Assembly (NCBI GenBank): GCA_018241125.1
Contig: JAFEEL010000009.1
Location: forward strand, 62,001 to 126,000
Source: Pseudomonadota bacterium
Lineage (GTDB): Bacteria > Pseudomonadota > Gammaproteobacteria > Xanthomonadales > Xanthomonadaceae
Length of the DNA stretch: 64,000 nt
Direction of reading: 5' to 3'
Of this stretch, positions 9,202-19,818 are shown one piece after another (the stretch's first letter is position 1; every line of letters starts with the position of its first letter). The notes under the pieces were generated by a model. The model saw only the letters and a list, made by a program, of their open reading frames with translations, was not told where the DNA came from and searched no databases. The position numbers and the translations under genes were made by a program.

Positions 9202-12200
9202 TCAGGTCGATGTGGCTGCCGCCGAACGCCGCCAGAGCAAGCGCCCGAGCGCATCCAGGCGCTCGATGGCGTCGCGCAAGTCGCCCACTTCCGGAATTGC
9301 GCCATCGTCTGGCAAGAGTGCTGCGCACGCGCGGTCGCGACCTTCGTGCTTGGCGCGGTACAGGGCGTAATCGGCCAGCGCGATGGAAGCTTCCAGGTCG
9401 CCGACGCGCCGCGAGTGCACCGGCAGTCCGGCAATACCCACCGAGCAGGTGACGCGCAACGGGGCCTCGTCGTGGCCACGGAAGCGTTGCGTAGCCAGCG
9501 CGTCGCGGATGCGCTCGGCCAGCAGCAGCGCGGTATCGATGCCGAGGCGATGGGACACGATCAGAAACTCTTCGCCACCCCAACGCAGCACGTGGTCGTC
9601 GCCGCGGGTGTGCGCGCGCAAGATCGCGCCCAGCGCGACCAGTACCTCGTCGCCGCGGGCGTGCCCGTGCTCGTCGTTGATGTGCTTGAATCGATCCAGA
9701 TCGATCAGCAATACCGCGCCGGTCCAATTGCGTGGGCCCTCGGCGGCGGTAGTGTCCATCGCGCGCCGGTTGGCCAGCCCGGTGAGGCTGTCGGTGCGGG
9801 AGATTTCATCCAGTTGGGCATTGGCGTTGCGCAGTTCCAGCGTGCGTGCATCGACTGCTTTTTGCAGATCACGCGCCCGTCGGCGCAGGTTCACGCTGTG
9901 GCGGGCGACCCCGCTGGCGACCAGCGCGACCAGCAACCCCAGTGCGAGCAGGCGCAAGTCGCTGCGTTCGTACCACCGCGGCGCGATGTCGATCGACAAG
10001 GGCGCCAGGTCGTTCCCCCAATCGCCGAACGGCGGTCGCGCTTGCACGTGGAACGTGAAGTGCCCCGGTGGCAGATGCGTGTAATACGCAACGCGCCGCT
10101 GGCCGGCCGACACCCAGGCATCGTCGTAACCCTCGAGTTGATAGCGAAACTCCAGTCGGCGCGAATCGACCAGGCTCATCCCGGTGTAGCGAATCTGCAA
10201 GTCGCGGCTGTCGCCAGCGAGCCGGATCGGGCCCGATCCGGGATAAGTCGCCTCCCCATTGTGGACGGTCTCCACGGTGGCCGGCGGCGGCGCAGCCGGT
10301 GGCGGCAAGGCGGTGGTGTCCAGGCGCACCGCGCCGGCGCTGGAGGCCAGCCACAAGATCGCGCCTTCGCGCAGGCTGCGGCCGTCGCCGCCACCGTTGC
10401 AGCAGCCGTAATGGCGATTGCCGGCGCCACGCTGGCTGCCTTCGATCACGATCTGGCTGCGCAGGGAAAGCGGCTTGGCCGCTGCGGCCGGGTCGGGCAA
10501 GTCACGCACCGCCAACCGGTACACGCCGTCGATGCTTGCCACGTAGAGGTAGTGGCCGATCACGTCCAGCGTCCAGCCATTGGCGCTGGGCAATCCGTCG
10601 CGCGGGCTGAGCAGGCGCAGGTGGCCGTCGCGCCACAGCCCCAATCCGCGATCCATGGTGGCGATCGCCAGCAGCCCGGGCCCGATCCAACTCATGCGGG
10701 TGATGAAGGATGCGTCCAGTGCGGTGGTTCCGGGCAGCCGCGAGAACTGCTTGCCGCGCACGTGGAAGATCCCGGCCTCGGTGCCGATGTACGCCTCGCC
10801 ATCGGCGACCGGCAGGATCGTGCGCACCTTGGCCGCCGGGCTGCCGTCGTGTGGGCCAAGCGCGCGCAGCTGCCCATCGCGCAAGTCGAACAGGCCCTGC
10901 AAGGTGGCGATCCAGTAACCGCCTTGGTTATCGGGTTGCACCGCGGTCACCACGTGCCCGGCCAATGCTGCCAGTTCGGGTCGCGCCTCGGGCTTGCCGG
11001 CTTGCATCACGGCCAGCCCGTTGCCGCGGGTGCCGATCCACACGCGCCCGTCGGGTTCGGCGTCGAGGCTGTAGACCTGCGCCGAGGGCAGCGTCGCGGC
11101 AGCGCCCTGCGTGATCGTGCCGTCGGCGGAAACAGTTGCCATGCCGTGGTTGCTGCCCAGCAGCAACGCACCGTCGGAGCCGCGCGCCAGCGACCAGACG
11201 AACGCATCGCTGAGACCTTCGCGCGCGCCGATGCGCGAGACCGCGCTGTCGCGCAAGCGCACCAGGCTCTGCGTCCGGCTGCCCAGCCACAAGCCGCCCT
11301 CGCGATCTTCGAAGATGGCGTCGATCCACGGGTGCGCAAACAAGTCGTCGTCGCCGATGGTTTCCCAGCGGCCGTCCGGGAAGCGGCGACGCAGGTGCTC
11401 CACGCTGCCGACCCACAGGTTGCCGTTGCCGTCCAGCAACAGGCTTTCGATGGAACCGTCGTCGGCTTGCGGCACCCGCGCCAGCGCGTGGGTGGTCAAA
11501 TCGAGAGTCTGCAAGCCGTGCGGAGTGCCCAACCACAGCCGTTCACCCTCGCGCACGATGCGCCGGACCTGCAATGTGCTGTCGGCTAGCGCGATCCGTT
11601 CGACCCGCGCCCCGTCCACGCGGGTGATGACGCCACGCCCACCGACCCACAGCGTCGGGCCATCGCTGGTCAATGCGTATGCCGGCCCGCTCACGCGTGA
11701 ATCGACGAGCAGGCGCTCGCCTTCGATCCGGTACAACCCGTTGTCGCCCGCGGCCAGCACGCGCCCGGCCGGGTCTTGCGCGAGGTCGAGAACTCCGACC
11801 AGTCGCCCGCCGTTGGGCACGGCGTGAACCGTGCCGTCGGCGATCCACAGCACGCCGCGCGGGGTGCCGAACCAGATGCGCCCGTCGGCGGTGGCCAGGC
11901 TCGACGTGGGCAAGGTGGTGTCCACGCCGCCGTGCTCGCGGTCGTAGACCGTGAAGCGATCGCCGTCGAAGCGGGCGATGCCATTCTGCGTGCCCACCCA
12001 CAAGTAACCCAGACGACCCTGCGCGAGCGTGGCGACGGTGATCTGCGGCAAGCCCTCGTCGGAGCCCCAGTGATCGAACCGGTAGTGCGCGAAGGGCGTG
12101 CGCGGATCGAGGGCGAATGCGCTGCCACTTGCCAGCCACAACCACACGACGCACAGCAGCGCGCAGACGCGCTGGGCGTGCCGGCGATTGCTGCAGGGTC

Positions 12201-12237
12201 GCTTATGGGGGCTGTGGATGGGTCGCAACGGGCGCAT
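9202..12237 (-). CDS. Periplasmic two-component-type propeller sensor fused to GGDEF diguanylate cyclase
   Basis: The 1011-residue membrane protein probably senses a periplasmic signal and makes c-di-GMP. After a signal peptide (residues 1-43) come repeated regulator-propeller blades ([53 protein letters not shown] and others) forming two beta-propellers. A Y_Y_Y domain follows ([18 protein letters not shown]...[15 protein letters not shown]), then a single membrane helix ([18 protein letters not shown]). The C-terminal GGDEF domain begins at [10 protein letters not shown]; its active-site loop is GGEEF, and an RxxD inhibitory site (RGDD) stands five residues before it, so product feedback is likely. 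No EAL domain is present. The signal sensed is unknown. Confidence 0.92.
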   Translation of the reverse strand: MRPLRPIHSPHKRPCSNRRHAQRVCALLCVVWLWLASGSAFALDPRTPFAHYRFDHWGSDEGLPQITVATLAQGRLGYLWVGTQNGIARFDGDRFTVYDREHGGVDTTLPTSSLATADGRIWFGTPRGVLWIADGTVHAVPNGGRLVGVLDLAQDPAGRVLAAGDNGLYRIEGERLLVDSRVSGPAYALTSDGPTLWVGGRGVITRVDGARVERIALADSTLQVRRIVREGERLWLGTPHGLQTLDLTTHALARVPQADDGSIESLLLDGNGNLWVGSVEHLRRRFPDGRWETIGDDDLFAHPWIDAIFEDREGGLWLGSRTQSLVRLRDSAVSRIGAREGLSDAFVWSLARGSDGALLLGSNHGMATVSADGTITQGAAATLPSAQVYSLDAEPDGRVWIGTRGNGLAVMQAGKPEARPELAALAGHVVTAVQPDNQGGYWIATLQGLFDLRDGQLRALGPHDGSPAAKVRTILPVADGEAYIGTEAGIFHVRGKQFSRLPGTTALDASFITRMSWIGPGLLAIATMDRGLGLWRDGHLRLLSPRDGLPSANGWTLDVIGHYLYVASIDGVYRLAVRDLPDPAAAAKPLSLRSQIVIEGSQRGAGNRHYGCCNGGGDGRSLREGAILWLASSAGAVRLDTTALPPPAAPPPATVETVHNGEATYPGSGPIRLAGDSRDLQIRYTGMSLVDSRRLEFRYQLEGYDDAWVSAGQRRVAYYTHLPPGHFTFHVQARPPFGDWGNDLAPLSIDIAPRWYERSDLRLLALGLLVALVASGVARHSVNLRRRARDLQKAVDARTLELRNANAQLDEISRTDSLTGLANRRAMDTTAAEGPRNWTGAVLLIDLDRFKHINDEHGHARGDEVLVALGAILRAHTRGDDHVLRWGGEEFLIVSHRLGIDTALLLAERIRDALATQRFRGHDEAPLRVTCSVGIAGLPVHSRRVGDLEASIALADYALYRAKHEGRDRACAALLPDDGAIPEVGDLRDAIERLDALGRLLWRRSAAATST

Positions 12238-12267
12238 CGGGTGATTCTCGCCGATGCCGATCGACGA

Positions 12268-13218
12268 TCAAGGGTGAGTGGCCGCTGGCCCTTGCGGCGC
12301 CGGGCGCACCGGGATCGGCACGTTGCACAGGTCGACGTGCCCGGCTGGGTGCACATACCAGTCGTCGCGCCGGTTGCGCCGCGATTCCACCAGCGCGTCC
12401 CACACCGGCGTGTCGGTGCGCAGCACCTGCAACGGCAGGCGTTGCGCGGGCGGCAGGTCGGCGGCAAGGATGATGTCCTTGATCGACACGCGCTGCTCGG
12501 GCTTTTCGAAGAAGCCCAGCGGGCCGGTGCCGCGGGGGATGGTGGACAGCAGTTCCATGCCCTGCACGACGCGGCCGACGGTGGTGATGTTCAGGTCGAG
12601 CTGGCGCGGGGCCTGCCCGGTGACCACGTACAGTTCCGCGCCAGTGCTGCTGTCGGGTGCCATGTCGCGACCGGCGCCGACGGTGCCGTAGCAATGCGCC
12701 AGCCACGCCCGCCCGGTCTGCGGGTTGGCGCCCGTCGGGAACCCATCCACGAAGCCCACCTGCGGGGCGTAGCCGTCGCTGTCGGGCAGGCGATGGAACG
12801 CCAGCCCAGCCAGCGCGGAGCTGAACTCGGCGGGCAGGTGGCCCTTTGCCGCACCCAACGGACGGGCGTTTTTTTCGCCGGCGTTCGGGTCGCCCCATTG
12901 CACCACGAAGTTGTCCTGCGAACGGTTGATCGACAGGCCGTCGAACCAGTGCTCGTGCGCCAGCGTGCGGATGTTGGCCACGTGTTGCGGGGCGAACTGC
13001 GGGGCCAGTTCGATCACCACGCGCCCACCGGCCAGATCCATGTACAGCGTGTTGGCCGGGTCGAGCTCGCGCCACGCGGAGGCCGGGGCGGCGTCGAGAA
13101 TTTGTTGTGTGGTGAGTGGCTTGCGGCTACCGTTGTCGAGTCCGGGCGCGGCGCTGAGCGTGGGCGAAAGCGCTGCGGCGCACACGGTCGCGGCAAGGGT
13201 CAGGAAGGTACCACGCAT
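12268..13218 (-). CDS. Exported cyclophilin-type peptidyl-prolyl cis-trans isomerase
   Basis: The 316-residue protein has a signal peptide ([16 protein letters not shown]) and a cyclophilin domain at ~60-250: [68 protein letters not shown] and [18 protein letters not shown]. The usual FHRVI and GSQFFIT core motifs are changed ([16 protein letters not shown]), as is common in the larger periplasmic members. It carries insertions relative to the ~165-residue cyclophilin core and a C-terminal extension with two cysteines. It ends 30 bases before the diguanylate cyclase start and probably helps fold envelope proteins. Catalytic efficiency cannot be judged from sequence. Confidence 0.87.
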   Translation of the reverse strand: MRGTFLTLAATVCAAALSPTLSAAPGLDNGSRKPLTTQQILDAAPASAWRELDPANTLYMDLAGGRVVIELAPQFAPQHVANIRTLAHEHWFDGLSINRSQDNFVVQWGDPNAGEKNARPLGAAKGHLPAEFSSALAGLAFHRLPDSDGYAPQVGFVDGFPTGANPQTGRAWLAHCYGTVGAGRDMAPDSSTGAELYVVTGQAPRQLDLNITTVGRVVQGMELLSTIPRGTGPLGFFEKPEQRVSIKDIILAADLPPAQRLPLQVLRTDTPVWDALVESRRNRRDDWYVHPAGHVDLCNVPIPVRPAPQGPAATHP

Positions 13219-13241
13219 GCGCGCTCCGGGGTCGTTGGGAT

Positions 13242-13532
13242 TCAGAATCGGTCGACGAACTCGATCACCGCGCCCAACCGATAGGCGCGTTCTTCAGCGG
13301 CCACGCGCACGCGCTCGGCCACATCCTCGTCCGGCGCTTCGACTTCCACGTAGTGCAGGCCCGGGCCGTAGCTGTCCGACAGCCCGGCCGAACTCGAATC
13401 GCCCCAGCCGTAGGCATCGATTTCGTTGACTTCCTCGACGCGCTCGATGTCCTCGTCGACGTTCTCCACGTGGTGGATCACGTCTTGAGTGTCGTCCTCG
13501 TTGGCGGTGATGCGGAAGCGCACGGTCGGCAT
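13242..13532 (-). CDS. Small acidic protein of unknown function
   Basis: A 96-residue soluble protein that I do not recognise. It begins [42 protein letters not shown]: a beta-strand followed by a strongly acidic helix. A glycine-rich loop ([16 protein letters not shown]) follows, and the C-terminal half ([38 protein letters not shown]) looks like beta-alpha-beta. The overall pattern, two beta-alpha units, suggests a small ferredoxin-like fold. ATG 13532 is chosen for its GGAG eight bases upstream; the frame stays open further upstream but without coding character. It ends 24 bases before the cyclophilin gene, so the two may be co-transcribed. Confidence 0.75.
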   Translation of the reverse strand: MPTVRFRITANEDDTQDVIHHVENVDEDIERVEEVNEIDAYGWGDSSSAGLSDSYGPGLHYVEVEAPDEDVAERVRVAAEERAYRLGAVIEFVDRF

Positions 13533-13649
13533 GGCACGGCTCCGATGGCCTGAACCTGTCTGCAAGACTACGCCATCGGCGGCGACGATGGTCAATGCTG
13601 CGCCGCGTTTGCGATGCGCACACGGCGGTCGCACAATGAACCGTTTGCT

Positions 13650-14273
13650 TCACGCGCATGGGTTCCCGGCAATGCTGGCGCTTGCCTCCAGCGCAACCGC
13701 GCCCGCGGCGAGCGCGGGAGTGAGGTATCCGTGCGATCCGCATGGCGTCAATCCGGCGTTGGCGAAGGCGCGGCGGTACGCGCCCGCGCTGCGCGACACG
13801 AAGCCCAGGCGGTCGCCTTCGATCGCATCGCCACGGCAGAACACCTCGATCCACGCCAATCCGCCGCACAGTTCGGTGAAGCCCGACAGGCCCCGCCGCA
13901 GTTCATCGCCGCGCACGTAGTGCAGCACGTCCGAGCACACCAGCAGGTCGGCCGGCGCCGCCAGACGCAAGCGCTCCAATTCCGCAAATCGCGCCAAGCG
14001 CAGGTTGCGCCGGCGGCCAAAGCGCGCAATGGCATACGCGCTGGAATCCACCCCGAGGTAGTCGATGCCCGGTCGCAGCCGCAACAGCAGCGCGCGCCAT
14101 GCGCCTTCGCCACAGCCCACATCGAGCACGCTGCGCAGTCGGCGACCGAGGTAGTACTCGGCCAGCGCCACCGCCAGTTCGACCTTGCGGGCGAGCGCGC
14201 TGGCGTGCCCGCGGACGCTGCCGGGCTGCCGATACCAACGGTCGAAATAGCGGCGGTCATAGGCTTTGTGCAT
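13650..14273 (-). CDS. Class I SAM-dependent methyltransferase
   Basis: The 207-residue protein has motif I of Rossmann methyltransferases (SVLDVGCGEGAWR), an acidic residue after strand 2 (DYLGVDSSAYAI) and a motif IV-like strand (DLLVCSDVLHYV). It starts MHKAYDRRYFDRWYR, a Tyr/Arg-rich cap common in small Methyltransf_25-type proteins. The C-terminal part is shorter than in most members, ending in an Ala-rich helix. Its substrate cannot be inferred. It is transcribed divergently from the receiver-like paralogue pair at 14445, separated by 171 bases. An upstream in-frame GTG at 14288 would add five residues. Confidence 0.8.
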   Translation of the reverse strand: MHKAYDRRYFDRWYRQPGSVRGHASALARKVELAVALAEYYLGRRLRSVLDVGCGEGAWRALLLRLRPGIDYLGVDSSAYAIARFGRRRNLRLARFAELERLRLAAPADLLVCSDVLHYVRGDELRRGLSGFTELCGGLAWIEVFCRGDAIEGDRLGFVSRSAGAYRRAFANAGLTPCGSHGYLTPALAAGAVALEASASIAGNPCA

Positions 14274-14444
14274 GGGGCGAGGATCCACGGACAGCAGACG
14301 AGGCGCTGATTATTCCATCCGCGCAGCACCCGCACGCCAGCAATTCCGGCCGACCCCGGGAACAGGCCGTTGCCTGGCGCTTTCCGGGAGGCCGCCCGGT
14401 AGTCGATAATCCGCCAATCAGCGCAGTACGCTCGCCAAGGGTTC

Positions 14445-15647
14445 ATGGCTATCACCCGAATCATCGATTGCATCGGCGCCAGTGACGAGGACATGGCGCA
14501 CTTGCGCTTGTTGCTGCGCTCGTCGAAGGTGCGCTTGCGCGACCTGTGGCGCTGGGGGCGCGAGGATCGCGCCGATCTGGTGGTGGTGGATGCCGGCACG
14601 CTGATCGGCGCCGACGCGTTGCGGCGCAGCCAGCGCCGCGGCATCGCCTGGGCGCAGTTGATCGCGGCCGACGCAGCGGCGCCCGAAGGTGCCGTCCTGC
14701 GCAAGCCGCTGCGCCGGGATGACTTCGTGGCCTTGCTCAACAGCGTCGGCGACAGCTCCGAGGTGTTGCCGCTGCAACTGGTGACGCAAGGCGAGGAGTT
14801 TTTCAATCTCGACCTCGGCGAAGCCGAGTTCGACGACATCGACTTGCCGGCCCTCGATTTCTCCCTCACGCGCAACCAGCGCGAGCGCGAGCAGGACGCC
14901 TTCGATGCGCTTTTTCACCGCGATCCGCTCGCGGAAAAGCCGCAGTTCCTGATGCCGGACAAGCTCGAGGCCGACGCCGACGTGGAGTTCATCCTCGACC
15001 CGACCCGGCGCAGCGCCGAGCGTGCCGATGCGCATGGCAACCCGCTCGCGCGCGAGGCGCACAGCGATGGATTCATCGATCCGGACTTCCGGCACGACCT
15101 GCGCGTCCACGCCGAGGACAACGACACATTCGCGCTGGAGGCCTACCTCGAGCCGGGCTTGCTCGGCGGCCCGGCAATCATCCAGTTGCCCGGGGCGCCC
15201 GCGCTGGTGCTCGATCCGAAGGAAAACGTGTTCCACGCCGAAGGCCGCCTGCCGGCGCTGGAGCCGTATTTCCGGCAGCCGTTGCGCTACGGCGGCTGGA
15301 AGCGCCTGGTCAACTCCGAACTGGCGCGCTGGCGCGACCGCGTGCCGGCGCGGCCGTACCTGCGCCTGACCTGGATGCAGCACTATCTGGGTTCCGACGG
15401 CTACCTGGCCAAGCATCTGGACCCGGGTGGCAGCTACCGACTCAAGCGCTGGCTGGAGCTGGCGCATGACTATCCGCGCGCATTCCGGGTCGGCGCCAAC
15501 ATGGGAGTGGCAAGGCGCTTGGGCGACATCGCGCGCACGTCCGACGTGCCGCTGGCCGAGGTTTTCGACATCGTCAACGCTTACGAGGCCATCGGTTACA
15601 TCGATTGGACTCGGCGATCCCAGCCGGGCAAGGCTGCGGGCACTTAG
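14445..15647 (+). CDS. Receiver-like protein of unknown function, paralogue A
   Basis: The 400-residue protein is not assigned to a family I can name. Residues 1-105 look like a degenerate response-regulator receiver: alternating strands and helices (RIIDCIGASDEDMAHLRLLL, DLVVVDAGTLIGADALRRSQRRGIAWAQLI), a VLRKPLRRDDFVALL segment where receivers have K-P, but no clear acidic pocket. Residues ~230-400 form a conserved C-terminal module (GPAIIQLPGAPALVLDP, RPYLRLTWMQHYLGSDGYLAKHLDPG, AEVFDIVNAYEAIGYI) shared with the gene at 15769; its last ~60 residues look like a winged-helix. The middle is variable and acidic. The ATG is preceded by AAGG. The two genes are tandem duplicates 121 bases apart and may act together in signalling. 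Confidence 0.8.
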   Translation: MAITRIIDCIGASDEDMAHLRLLLRSSKVRLRDLWRWGREDRADLVVVDAGTLIGADALRRSQRRGIAWAQLIAADAAAPEGAVLRKPLRRDDFVALLNSVGDSSEVLPLQLVTQGEEFFNLDLGEAEFDDIDLPALDFSLTRNQREREQDAFDALFHRDPLAEKPQFLMPDKLEADADVEFILDPTRRSAERADAHGNPLAREAHSDGFIDPDFRHDLRVHAEDNDTFALEAYLEPGLLGGPAIIQLPGAPALVLDPKENVFHAEGRLPALEPYFRQPLRYGGWKRLVNSELARWRDRVPARPYLRLTWMQHYLGSDGYLAKHLDPGGSYRLKRWLELAHDYPRAFRVGANMGVARRLGDIARTSDVPLAEVFDIVNAYEAIGYIDWTRRSQPGKAAGT

Positions 15648-15768
15648 TCCTGATAAACGCTCGATGCGATCCGCGCCGTCAGTCTTGAAATGTACGCTGC
15701 AAGCTGCCCTAGAATGGGCGGGCCGAACGCCTCGGGGAAGGCGTGGCGCGCAATGACAGGCAAACCGA

Positions 15769-16920
15769 ATGGCGTCCATGGGCCAGCAGCAGATCATCCA
15801 GTGCGTCGGGGTCAATGAAGAAGACACTGCCCACTTGCGGCTGCTGTTGCGCGTGGTGCGCGAGGACCTGCACGACGCCTGGTCGTGGGGCACGGAAGTC
15901 AAGGCCAACCTAGTCATCGTCGATCCGATCCGCCTGATCGGCGAGGCGGCTTGGCGGCGCGCGACGCAGCGCGGCGTCGCCTGCGCGCAGGTGATCGGCG
16001 AGAGCGACCCCAAGCCGCCAGAGGGGTTGTTCCTGCGCCGCCCGTTCGGGCGAGAGGCCTTCGTGGCGCTGCTCAATCTGGTCTCTGCCGGCGGGCCGAC
16101 GCCGGCGCAAGAGGAATGGCGCGACGAGTTCCTGGAACTCGACTTGGGCGAGGTGGATCTGACCGCTCTGGAAAGCGCCGTGCCCGGGGTATTCACCTAT
16201 GCCACTGCCGGTGATGCGACCGGCGCCGATGCCGCCCCGGCGAGCGAAGCGGCAGCGCCGGCCGCGACCGAGCCCTCGCCACGCGCGCCGGCCGTGGCCG
16301 CCGCCCCGATGGCGTCGCTGCCGATCACGCCGACCGAGCAAGCGGTACATCGGGAAATCGAGGCGATCCATGGGCAAGCGCACCGCCACATCGACCCGAA
16401 ATCGCGGCAGCCGTTGATCTTTTATCTGGAAAAGGGCGTATTCACCGGCCCGGCGCGGATCGAGTTGCCGGGCGTTCCGGCGCTGGTGCTCGATCCGGAC
16501 GAGGAAGTGTTCCTTGCGCGCGGCCTGCTGCGCATGCTCGAGCCGTATGCCAGCGAGCCGTTGCGGTTTTCCGACTGGAAGTTGCTGACCGAACCCGAAT
16601 GGGAGCATGTACGCCGCAGTGCTTCGGCGCGACCGTATCTGCGCCTGAAGTGGATGGACAGCTTCATCCACTCCGACGGCTTTCTCGCCAAGCATCTGGA
16701 CCCGGGTGCCAGTTATCGACTCAACAACCGCCTCGATCTGGCAGGCGACTATCCGCGCGCCTTTCGCGTCGCCACCCACATGAGCATCCCGCGCAAGCTG
16801 CACGAGATCGCGCGCATGAGCGCGGTGGGCCTGGCCGAAGTGTTCGACGTCATCAACGCCTACGAGTCCATCGGATACGTCGAATGCGTATCGGGAGACA
16901 GGCCGCGCCCGCGGGCGTGA
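15769..16920 (+). CDS. Receiver-like protein of unknown function, paralogue B
   Basis: The 383-residue protein mirrors its upstream neighbour. Its N-terminal ~105 residues (IIQCVGVNEEDTAHLRLLLR, NLVIVDPIRLIGEAAWRRATQRGVACAQVI, LFLRRPFGREAFVALL) again resemble a receiver fold lacking the phospho-acceptor arrangement. An Ala/Pro/Thr-rich linker (~140-190) separates this from a C-terminal module nearly colinear with paralogue A: ARIELPGVPALVLDPDEEVF, LEPYASEPLRFSDWKLL, RPYLRLKWMDSFIHSDGFLAKHLDPGASYRL, AEVFDVINAYESIGYV. Strong C-terminal conservation with linker divergence points to an old duplication with the end module doing the shared job. ATG 15769 is used; ATG 15778 is an alternative. Function unknown. 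Confidence 0.8.
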   Translation: MASMGQQQIIQCVGVNEEDTAHLRLLLRVVREDLHDAWSWGTEVKANLVIVDPIRLIGEAAWRRATQRGVACAQVIGESDPKPPEGLFLRRPFGREAFVALLNLVSAGGPTPAQEEWRDEFLELDLGEVDLTALESAVPGVFTYATAGDATGADAAPASEAAAPAATEPSPRAPAVAAAPMASLPITPTEQAVHREIEAIHGQAHRHIDPKSRQPLIFYLEKGVFTGPARIELPGVPALVLDPDEEVFLARGLLRMLEPYASEPLRFSDWKLLTEPEWEHVRRSASARPYLRLKWMDSFIHSDGFLAKHLDPGASYRLNNRLDLAGDYPRAFRVATHMSIPRKLHEIARMSAVGLAEVFDVINAYESIGYVECVSGDRPRPRA

Positions 16921-16959
16921 TGCGCGTCCACCGCAGCCTTGCGGCGTTCGCTGGCGCCG

Positions 16960-17805
16960 CTAGGCGCGCGCCGGTGGCGTGCTGGCGGCAACGGCGTTGC
17001 CCGCCGAGATGACCACCGAGGTCATCGACAGCGAGCCGAGCACTTCCTCATTGAAAAACCGCGCGCGATCGCCGTCACGCTGCAACGCCAGCACGTACAG
17101 CAAAGGCAGATAGTGCTCTGGCGTGGGGATGGCCAAGTGGGCGTCGGCGCCCATGCGCGGCCAATCGGCCAGCTCGATGTGCTCGCGCGCGCCGATGCGC
17201 CGTTTTACCGCGCCGTCGAAACGGATCGCCCAGTCCAGCGGGCGCTGATTGCGCCAGTCGAACAGCGCAAGGTTGTGCACGATGTTGCCGCTGCCCAGCA
17301 CCAGCACGCCCTCGTCGCGCAGCGGCGCCAGTTGCTTCGCCAACTCGTAATGGTGCCCGCCCGGCATCGTGGTGTCGATGGAAAGCTGCACCACCGGCAC
17401 GTCGGCGGCCGGATACATCGCGCGCAGCACGCTCCAGGCGCCGTGGTCGAGGCCACGGGTGGCGTCCACGTGCGCGAGCTTGTGGCCGCCGAGCAACTCC
17501 ACCACGCGACGCGCCAGCTTCGCATCGCCCGGTGCGGGGTACTGCACGTCGAACAGCGCCTGCGGAAAACCAAAAAAGTCGTGGATCGTGGACGGATGGC
17601 TCGCGCCGGTCACGCGCACGCCCTGCGCCTGCCAGTGCGCCGACACGCACAAGATGGCGCGCGGTCGCGGCAGACGTTCGCCAAGCAAGCGCCACTGCCA
17701 ATGATAGGTGTTGTCCTCGATCGCATTCATCGGCGAGCCGTGACCGATGAACGCCACCGGCATCGGCACGGCGGGGTCGGATGGGGTGTTCAACGGGCTC
17801 GCCAT
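16960..17805 (-). CDS. ygiD: YgiD/LigB-family extradiol dioxygenase (4,5-DOPA dioxygenase-like)
   Basis: The 281-residue cytoplasmic enzyme belongs to the class III extradiol dioxygenases that open catechol rings such as DOPA. Metal-site histidines are visible in order: [39 protein letters not shown] and [31 protein letters not shown] near the end is the usual family tail. Length and motif order match E. coli YgiD closely. The physiological substrate in bacteria lacking betalain synthesis is uncertain. The start is ATG 17805; no partner genes are adjacent. Confidence 0.88.
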   Translation of the reverse strand: MASPLNTPSDPAVPMPVAFIGHGSPMNAIEDNTYHWQWRLLGERLPRPRAILCVSAHWQAQGVRVTGASHPSTIHDFFGFPQALFDVQYPAPGDAKLARRVVELLGGHKLAHVDATRGLDHGAWSVLRAMYPAADVPVVQLSIDTTMPGGHHYELAKQLAPLRDEGVLVLGSGNIVHNLALFDWRNQRPLDWAIRFDGAVKRRIGAREHIELADWPRMGADAHLAIPTPEHYLPLLYVLALQRDGDRARFFNEEVLGSLSMTSVVISAGNAVAASTPPARA

Positions 17806-18138
17806 CGTCGCAGCCTAGCCCGATGCCGACACGGTGCACAAGCACGAAGGTGGATCGCTGTTGAGAAGCACGTCGGCTTGCGCCGGAATATCGACCGCCT
17901 TCCCTTGACCAACGGGCGAATGAACGACGTGGCGCCAGGCCAGAGTTGCCATGCGGTCGGTCGCGAAACTCAGCAGGTCGCGGTGATGCTCCTCGGTGCG
18001 GCACAATGGGACGCTACACGTAATCGCTGCGCCCGCTGGCGGCGCGGGAGCCAGACATGGCCACACGCCCATGATCGGCACCCTGTGGCTTGCATGGCGA
18101 TACAACACACGCGCCAGCGGCTGTACCTGCCAGGAATC
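17806..18138. other. 333-base divergent region between ygiD and hsdM
   Basis: This interval separates two divergent genes and marks the left border of the restriction-modification block. On the minus strand a stretch ending at a stop at 17815-17817 has plausible codon use for about 50 residues ([20 protein letters not shown] and onward) but no recognisable family and no good start; it may be a gene remnant. I see no convincing sigma-70 promoter, tRNA or attachment-site repeat in it. Confidence 0.4.
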
Positions 18139-19818
18139 ATGATGACCAGTTCCGAATCCGCCAACACCGACCTCGCCTACGCCGACACCTTGTGGAAGGC
18201 GGCCGATGCCCTGCGCGGCCAGATCGACGCCGCCGAGTACAAGCACGTCGTGCTGGGCTTGCTGTTCCTGAAATACATCTCCGATTCGTTTGCCGCGCGG
18301 CGCGATGAGCTGAAAGCCGAGCTCGAAGCCGATGGCATCACCGGTGCGCAACTCGAAGGCTTGCTGGAAAGCCGCGACGAGTACACCGCCGAGCGGGTGT
18401 TCTGGGTGCCGCCCGAGGCGCGTTGGCAGAACTTGCAGAATCAGGCGACAAGGCCCGACATCGCCACGCTGATCGACGATGCCATCCTCAGCGTCGAGCG
18501 CGACAACCCCAACCTCAAGGGCAAGCTGCCGCGCGACTACGCCCGCCGCGGCATCGCGCCGGAAAAGATGAAGGGGCTGATCGACCTGATCGCCGGCATC
18601 GGCTTCAAGGGCGACCGCGCCAAGGCGCGCGACACGCTGGGCCGTGTGTACGAATACTTCCTCGGCAAGTTCGCGCAGGCCGAAGGTAAGCTCGGCGGCG
18701 AGTTTTTCACCCCGCGCTGCATCGTGCGCCTGTTGGTCGAAATGCTGGAACCTTACGACGGGCGCGTGTACGACCCCTGTTGCGGCTCGGCCGGCATGTT
18801 CGTGCAGTCCGAGCGTTTCGTCGCCGCCCACGGCGGGCAGACCACCGACATCTCCATCTTCGGCCAGGAATCCAACCCCACCACGTGGCGGCTGGCGCAC
18901 ATGAACCTCGCCATCCGCGGCATCGAGGCCAACCTCGGCCCGCAGCCGGCCGATTCCTTCCTGCGCAACCTGCACCCGGATTTGAAGGCCGACTACATCC
19001 TCGCCAATCCGCCGTTCAACATTTCCGACTGGTCGGCCAAGCTGCTGGAAGGCGACGTGCGCTGGCGCTTCGGCATGCCACCGGCCGGCAACGCCAACTA
19101 CGCCTGGATTCAGCACTTCATCCACCACCTCGCGCCACCGAATGGCCACGGCGGCGGCGTGGCCGGCTTCGTCATGGCCAACGGCTCGCTGTCATCGGGG
19201 AGCGGCGGTGAAGGCGAGATTCGCCAGAAGATCGTCGAAGCCGATCTGGTGGATTGCATCGTGGCGCTGCCGGCGCAGTTGTTCCTCACCACCGGCATTC
19301 CTGCCTGCCTGTGGTTCCTCACCCGTGACAAGACCGGCCGCAACTTGAAGCACGGCGGACGTGACCGCAAGGGCGAAACCTTATTTCTAGACGCGCGCAA
19401 GCTCGGCACCCTGCAGACGCGCACCCTGCGCGTGCTCACCGGCGGCGATGATGGTGACACCCAACTTGCCGATGGCTTGGGCGATCCGAAGCCCGACACC
19501 GACATCGGCCGCATCGTCTATGCCTACCGAAAGTGGCGCGGTGAGCCTGCGCCTGACTGGTGGAACGCGGCCGAACACGGCGCGTGGGAATACGCGGACA
19601 TTCCCGGCTTCTGCGAGGCGACCACCGTCGAAGGGATCGGCAAGCAGGGCTTCGTGCTCACGCCAGGGCGTTACGTCGGCGCGGAGGAGCAGGAAGGCGA
19701 CTGCGAGCCGTTCGAGGAGAAATATCCGCGGCTGCTGGCGGAGTTGGAGGGTTGTTTTGCGGAAGGGGAGCGTTTGACCACAGTCGTGCGCCAGAAGCTG
19801 GGGAACGTTCGGGCATGA
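18139..19818 (+). CDS. hsdM: Type I restriction-modification system methyltransferase subunit HsdM
   Basis: The 559-residue subunit makes N6-methyladenine in the hsd recognition site. The N-terminal HsdM_N helical domain ([37 protein letters not shown]) is followed by the N6-Mtase core: [20 protein letters not shown] motif DPCCGSAG (212-219), catalytic NPPF (290-293), and [13 protein letters not shown]. The start codon is ATGATG at 18139/18142 with AGGA just upstream, giving better spacing to the second ATG. It overlaps hsdS by four bases. It forms M2S methylase with HsdS and, with HsdR, the R2M2S restriction complex that defends against unmodified DNA. Confidence 0.95.
   Translation: MMTSSESANTDLAYADTLWKAADALRGQIDAAEYKHVVLGLLFLKYISDSFAARRDELKAELEADGITGAQLEGLLESRDEYTAERVFWVPPEARWQNLQNQATRPDIATLIDDAILSVERDNPNLKGKLPRDYARRGIAPEKMKGLIDLIAGIGFKGDRAKARDTLGRVYEYFLGKFAQAEGKLGGEFFTPRCIVRLLVEMLEPYDGRVYDPCCGSAGMFVQSERFVAAHGGQTTDISIFGQESNPTTWRLAHMNLAIRGIEANLGPQPADSFLRNLHPDLKADYILANPPFNISDWSAKLLEGDVRWRFGMPPAGNANYAWIQHFIHHLAPPNGHGGGVAGFVMANGSLSSGSGGEGEIRQKIVEADLVDCIVALPAQLFLTTGIPACLWFLTRDKTGRNLKHGGRDRKGETLFLDARKLGTLQTRTLRVLTGGDDGDTQLADGLGDPKPDTDIGRIVYAYRKWRGEPAPDWWNAAEHGAWEYADIPGFCEATTVEGIGKQGFVLTPGRYVGAEEQEGDCEPFEEKYPRLLAELEGCFAEGERLTTVVRQKLGNVRA

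Noticed and set aside
8941-11589. An 882-codon plus-strand open frame opposite the lysozyme and diguanylate cyclase genes
   Set aside because: Low-complexity Arg/Gln/Ala composition and no motif; the minus-strand genes have full family motifs.
17815-18004. Short minus-strand coding-like stretch upstream of ygiD
   Set aside because: Codon use is plausible for ~50 residues but there is no recognisable family, no good start and no ribosome-binding site; kept only as a note on the intergenic region.
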